38,395 bases of DNA from Maribacter sp. (GTDB lineage: Bacteria; Bacteroidota; Bacteroidia; Flavobacteriales; Flavobacteriaceae), in the NCBI GenBank assembly GCA_024228355.1, contig JAAETN010000052.1, positions 1 through 38,395 of the forward strand, read 5' to 3'. How positions within the stretch are numbered: the stretch's first letter is position 1; each line of letters opens with the position of its first letter. The notes beneath the pieces were generated by a model. The model had not been told where the DNA came from and did no database searches. It saw only the letters and a list, made by a program, of their open reading frames with translations. The position numbers were made by a program, and so were the translations under genes. Below are positions 34,777-38,395 of this stretch, in pieces.

Positions 34777-35070
34777 TTAGTGTGACATTAATAAATACGT
34801 GATTATACAAACTAGAGTAAAAAACAGTATACCTATAATCTTATTTATCTTGATGAGTGTACTATGTTTCACTGCATAGGCCACAAATAGTGCTAATACA
34901 AATGCAAGTCCCGCGGAGACCAAGCCATAAAACAAAACGATGGCACCTCCTGCTAGCATTTGACCCTTACCTGCATCCAACAATTTAGCGATATAGAGTC
35001 CGACGAAAAAAAACACAATAATGACCAAGAAATAAAACAGTAAACTGGCGGGCTTAAGAAGCTTTTTCAT
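34777..35070 (-). CDS. Small three-helix membrane protein
   Basis: 97 residues, not recognised. Three hydrophobic helices (about 9-28, 39-66 and 75-95) and a short basic N-terminus (MKKLLKPASLL). The second helix is long and Gly- and Ala-rich (GGAIVLFYGLVSAGLAFVLALF). It starts 4 bases after the stop of the von Willebrand A gene on the same strand, so the two are almost certainly co-expressed and possibly form one complex. Confidence 0.7.
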   Translation of the reverse strand: MKKLLKPASLLFYFLVIIVFFFVGLYIAKLLDAGKGQMLAGGAIVLFYGLVSAGLAFVLALFVAYAVKHSTLIKINKIIGILFFTLVCIITYLLMSH

Positions 35071-35074
35071 CTCC

Positions 35075-36469
35075 TTAGAATTTTAATTCTTTTGTAGTTA
35101 GGGCCCCTTGTTTTACCTCTATAGTAAATTCTTGGGGCTTTTTGCTTTTATAGACTCCCAATGGGGTAGCCTTTACTACGTATGTGCCCGGATTCAATAA
35201 GAATTTGCTGCCTTTTGTATATGTACGGGACCCAGCAACATTCCTACCAGAGTTAACTTCATTTATTTTTACAATGGTATCTATATTTTCATCGCCTACT
35301 TTTGTGAATATTTCAAAATTACCGGTTTTGAAATTATGAGAAATAGGAGTAGTACGACCTGCTTGAATACTAATATTTTCGATTTCTGTATACGTATCCA
35401 TCCCTTCCATGGCCAAAGCTTGGATGGTTACTTTATAAGTACCTGGATTTACCTCAACTTCCTTAGGGGCCGTATAAGTCCGTGTTGTTCCCGCTACTTT
35501 TCCATTTTGGTCAATCAGTTTCACGACACAGTCCCAGTTATCGCCGTTATTGGTTGCGGTAACACTGAGCTTTCCGCCATCGAAAGAAATGGTCTGATGT
35601 CCAATTTTATCTTCAAAAGTTTCAATGTTAGAAACGGCAATCATGTCAACATCAGAACCTCCCAATGGAACAACCTCAAAATTGTATTTACTGGGCGGTA
35701 GGTAAAAACTGGCGGTATCCTTATAGGTACGAACTAAAATCGGGTTTTTCCTGTCATTAATACTATATGCTTTTACCAAGGCATCTATGGCAATTCCATT
35801 CTTAATGGCATATACCGTAAAATTGCCTTCTGGTTCATCAACGGTAGCAGTAGTTGCATTATCTAAAACAGCTCCCAATGCACCCGCATCAGTAGCACTA
35901 TAATAATTTCCGCCACCTGCTTCAGCAGCGCATTTTAGTTGCCTGGTGTCCTCGTTTTTCAGACCAAATCCGATGATATGAAGTTTAAAATCAATCCCTT
36001 CTTTTTTAGCCGCTTTTATCACATCACAAATATTTCCACCACAGGATTCAATGCCATCGGTTACCAAAATAATGGTTGCCTTAAGTTTTGTTTCACGTAA
36101 TTTATCAATTACCTGAATAGCAGAATAAGCCAAAGGTGTTTTCCCCAGTGGTTTTATTGCCTTTATTGATTGGTTTACCCCGGATTTTGTGCCATTTTCA
36201 ACATCGACCAAAAATTCTACATCTTTGCAATCCCCCTTTTTACGGTGACCATAAGCAACTAACCCTATTTTTTGATTATCGGGAAGGTTATTTATTGAAG
36301 TTGCCAATACTTCGGCTGCAATCTCCATTTTTGTTTTGTCTTGCATCTGACCCCACATAGAGCCACTGGCGTCATAGATAAAAATTATCGGAGAGGAAAC
36401 TTCGTTGTTCTGGGCATTCAGTTGAACTGACATGCTTAATGCAAAGAGAAGAATGATTGTCCTTTTCAT
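35075..36469 (-). CDS. Secreted von Willebrand factor A protein with three sandwich repeats
   Basis: 464 residues. The signal peptide is cleaved near LNAQ (residue about 20). A vWA domain (about 25-205) has a complete metal-ion-dependent adhesion site: Asp33-Ala-Ser35-Gly-Ser37, then Thr111 and Asp138 (VTDG). The C-terminal part is three similar beta-sandwich repeats (about 214-299, 300-382 and 383-464), each with the pattern 'RTY(T/K), PGTY or P-K-Y, xVxPLG' (VRTYKDTASFYLPPSKYNFEVVPLG; TRTYTAPKEVEVNPGTYKVTIQAL; SRTYTKGSKFLLNPGTYVVKATPLG). It should bind protein or carbohydrate partners at the surface through the metal site. The small membrane-protein gene follows after 4 bases. Confidence 0.88.
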   Translation of the reverse strand: MKRTIILLFALSMSVQLNAQNNEVSSPIIFIYDASGSMWGQMQDKTKMEIAAEVLATSINNLPDNQKIGLVAYGHRKKGDCKDVEFLVDVENGTKSGVNQSIKAIKPLGKTPLAYSAIQVIDKLRETKLKATIILVTDGIESCGGNICDVIKAAKKEGIDFKLHIIGFGLKNEDTRQLKCAAEAGGGNYYSATDAGALGAVLDNATTATVDEPEGNFTVYAIKNGIAIDALVKAYSINDRKNPILVRTYKDTASFYLPPSKYNFEVVPLGGSDVDMIAVSNIETFEDKIGHQTISFDGGKLSVTATNNGDNWDCVVKLIDQNGKVAGTTRTYTAPKEVEVNPGTYKVTIQALAMEGMDTYTEIENISIQAGRTTPISHNFKTGNFEIFTKVGDENIDTIVKINEVNSGRNVAGSRTYTKGSKFLLNPGTYVVKATPLGVYKSKKPQEFTIEVKQGALTTKELKF

Positions 36470-36501
36470 GATTTTGGCTTTATAGGTTTTTAATAATCAT
36501 T

Positions 36502-36825
36502 TTATTTGGGTTCAAGTGTCATTACATAATCATAACTCTCGTTCAAATAGTCGGCTAAATTGTCTAAATCATTTAGCATTTTATCAGGAATTAGAATGTA
36601 CCCTTTCATAATTGCTCCGTACGACTTATATAGAGTAGTGTCAAGTTCTTTCATGTATTTCGTTTGGACTTCTTTGGAAAATCGAATTCCTATTTCGCCT
36701 GCTTTGTTGAATAGTGAAAACATATACCCATTAGCAGAGGTGTACGGCATAGTTTTGCCTTTTCTTTCAAACCTTATGCATTTTGCAACGAGTTCATCAT
36801 AAATTTTCAATCTTTTATTCGACAT
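36502..36825 (-). CDS. Small cytoplasmic protein of unknown function, TfoX/YjbR-like size
   Basis: 107 residues, no signal or membrane part. I recognise it only as a small conserved type in Bacteroidetes, with MPYTSANGYMFSLFNKAGEIGIRFSKE and IMKGYILIPDKMLNDLDNLADYLNESYDYVMTLEPK as the likely conserved blocks. The strand-turn-helix order suggests the fold of TfoX/YjbR proteins, but the similarity is weak and I would not name it. Its stop at 36502 lies 32 bases before the von Willebrand A gene start, on the same strand. Confidence 0.65.
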   Translation of the reverse strand: MSNKRLKIYDELVAKCIRFERKGKTMPYTSANGYMFSLFNKAGEIGIRFSKEVQTKYMKELDTTLYKSYGAIMKGYILIPDKMLNDLDNLADYLNESYDYVMTLEPK

Positions 36826-36905
36826 TCGTATTGGTATTTTATAATTTCATTATTCTAATCACATCTTAATAATTTGTTTTTAGAGCGTTTTAATATGCCT
36901 AGTTG

Positions 36906-37877
36906 TTAGTTTATTTGTATTACAATTTTGCCTTTATGTTTTCCATCACCGAAATACTGGATTAACCTTGGGGTATCTTCCAATGTATAAGGGCCATCAA
37001 TTACACATTTAATTTTGTTTTGCTCCAAAAGACCACTGATATAATCCAAACCTTCATTGGGCTTCAAGGCAAGCATTTTAAACTTTTTCCTAGTGAATAT
37101 GGATATGATCTTTCCCAAAAACAGTACTTTAAGTAATTTGACCACTTTGCCACCTATAGTAACATACATACCATCAGGTTTTAGTGCCCTTGAGTAAGAA
37201 AATGAGGATTTATCTGTTTTACAATCCAGTATCAGATCATATTGTTCTCCTGTCTTAGTGAAATCAACTTCATGGTAATCAATGACATGGTCAAAACCCA
37301 TGGATTTCATCATACCTAGTTTCTCCTGGGAATCAACACCTGTGACTTCGCAGTTATTAAGTTTGGCCAATTGCAGACCTATGGTTCCGACACCGCCACC
37401 GCCGCCATTTATTAAAATTTTCTGTCCTTCCCTGATTTTGCCAATGTCTTTTAGTGCTTGCAAGGCTAGGGTAGAGGCGTGCGGAATGGCTGTTGCATCT
37501 TCATAACTTACATTAACGGGTTTCTTTATTACGGCATTTTCATTGATGCAAATGTATTCGGCAAAAGTCCCAAAGCCATAATTCGATGTGTCTCCAAATA
37601 CGGCATCACCTACTTTCAATTGCTTCACCTTTGAGCCAATGGTTTCAACTGTACCCGCTAGTTCCATTCCTAATATCTGATACTTAGGTTTTCGTAATCC
37701 ATACATTAACCGATACAAGTAGGGTTTACCCCTAACGATACTCCAGTCATAGTCATTAACTGCAGACGTCTTGATTTTTATCAGAACTTCATTCTCATTA
37801 GGAGCCGGTTTTGCAACTTCTTTTAATTTAAGTACTTGCTCAGGTAATCCGTATTTTTCAATTAAAATGGCCTTCAT
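36906..37877 (-). CDS. NAD(P)-dependent MDR oxidoreductase, quinone-oxidoreductase-like (copy 2)
   Basis: 323 residues, the same length as the relative at 26504-27475. The two share the start MKAI, the middle block with GxxLAGxVExIGxxVKxxxVGDxVFG, and the same total layout, but differ in many surface positions. The nucleotide motif is GGGGGVGTIGLQLAK (about 154-168). The catalytic Zn ligands of alcohol dehydrogenases are absent. It probably reduces quinones or enones with NADPH. Neighbours give no hint of its pathway. The 214 bases before its start (37878-38091) hold no gene I can see. Confidence 0.9.
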   Translation of the reverse strand: MKAILIEKYGLPEQVLKLKEVAKPAPNENEVLIKIKTSAVNDYDWSIVRGKPYLYRLMYGLRKPKYQILGMELAGTVETIGSKVKQLKVGDAVFGDTSNYGFGTFAEYICINENAVIKKPVNVSYEDATAIPHASTLALQALKDIGKIREGQKILINGGGGGVGTIGLQLAKLNNCEVTGVDSQEKLGMMKSMGFDHVIDYHEVDFTKTGEQYDLILDCKTDKSSFSYSRALKPDGMYVTIGGKVVKLLKVLFLGKIISIFTRKKFKMLALKPNEGLDYISGLLEQNKIKCVIDGPYTLEDTPRLIQYFGDGKHKGKIVIQIN

Positions 37878-38091
37878 TTGTTATATTAATGATGCGCAAC
37901 GGCTTGTATTACTAGTTGTGAGCATTTTCTGCGTATGAAATGGGGGAGTGTATACAATGGTCAATCGAAAATCGAATAGCTGTACCTAAGGTAATAAATT
38001 TCAAGGTATTTTGTCAATGAATCGCCCAGCATGTAATTATAGTTATGATATGCTCGGTCTTTTCAATTAGGTTTTAGGCAATATCAAATCC

Positions 38092-38395
38092 CTACAATCT
38101 AAAATTATACCTTACCTTCAATAAGATCTGTTGATTCTGCAAGACCCAATTGTTCGCAATATCATCATCGAATGTATTGTGATTGAAAACAAGAATAACA
38201 TCGCCTAGAGGCGAGAATATCCAATGAACCCTCAGGTTTACACCTAGCGTTCTGCTGACCGTATCGTATTGCAGATAGCTATTTAGCTGTAGATCAGAGT
38301 TAACATTGAACCGCACACGCGAACCCGCCAGTGTTTGTTCAAAATCGCCCCATGGTAAGCGGCCTATATTCCGAATACCGTTCAGCTCAAATCCC
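38092..38395 (-). CDS. C-terminus of an outer-membrane barrel protein, probably DUF5916 (5' end cut by window)
   Basis: The frame is open from the right edge to a TAG at 38092, giving 100 residues of the C-terminus. It starts GFELNGIRNIGRLPWGDF, then has amphipathic strands and turns (VRFNVNSDLQLNSYLQYD; TLGVNLRVHWIFSPLGDVILVFNH; QQILLKVRYNFRL). The last residues fit a barrel-end signal with aromatic residues. The segment LRVHWIFSPLGDVILVFNHNT resembles the end of DUF5916 proteins (an N-terminal CBM9-like domain with a barrel), common in Bacteroidetes. The start and identity lie outside the window. Confidence 0.6.
   Translation of the reverse strand, partial: GFELNGIRNIGRLPWGDFEQTLAGSRVRFNVNSDLQLNSYLQYDTVSRTLGVNLRVHWIFSPLGDVILVFNHNTFDDDIANNWVLQNQQILLKVRYNFRL

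Overview
The window is chromosomal DNA from a member of the Bacteroidetes, most likely a marine Flavobacteriaceae (Maribacter/Arenibacter/Zobellia-like). The evidence is A+T-rich DNA, few clear Shine-Dalgarno sites, several promoters of the Bacteroidetes form TTG-N18..21-TAnnTTTG, many SPII lipoproteins with short lipoboxes, and family content (DUF4252, DUF6090, DUF1080, DUF5916-like, an ABC-F protein of flavobacterial type). I see no insertion sequence, prophage, CRISPR array or tRNA. Both edges cut genes: a histidine kinase on the left and a probable outer-membrane barrel protein on the right.

Region by region. 1-3080 (all minus strand) reads, in transcription order, LytTR regulator with a degenerate receiver, a 68-residue secreted peptide holding two identical 14-residue Cys-rich copies, and a TPR histidine kinase. 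This is the least explained part of the window. 3230-6225 (minus) is a tight group: glutaminyl-peptide cyclotransferase, hotdog thioesterase, parallel beta-helix lipoprotein. 6226-6796 holds the signal recognition particle RNA gene with its own promoter. 6797-8323 carries a short-chain dehydrogenase and a small transaldolase. 8385-13609 holds a thioredoxin-fold lipoprotein without its cysteines, a YbiT-like ABC-F ATPase, a cell-surface lipoprotein and a fasciclin protein. 13601-19683 holds pheT, a TlpA-type lipoprotein and leuA-leuB. 19832-22245 is a helical-repeat protein and a DMT transporter. 22269-24853 (minus) reads panB, lspA, an RluA-type pseudouridine synthase and a DUF4252 lipoprotein. 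24979-26424 encodes two secreted proteins.

26504-31487 (minus) reads like a redox or electrophile-response block: membrane LuxR regulator, VOC protein, GNAT, Crp/Fnr regulator, NAD(P)H-dependent FMN reductase, pirin and a quinone-oxidoreductase-like MDR. A perfect palindrome of Fnr-like 5-4-5 geometry lies directly before the FMN reductase gene. 31623-38395 holds membrane and envelope genes (six-helix membrane protein, DUF6090, VanZ-like, small membrane protein, von Willebrand A protein), an SRAP DNA-protection protein, a second MDR oxidoreductase and the end of a barrel protein.

Functionally the window mixes housekeeping (SRP RNA, pheT, lspA, panB, leuAB, transaldolase) with envelope lipoproteins and small regulatory modules. 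All family calls are from reading the sequence; no database search was run.
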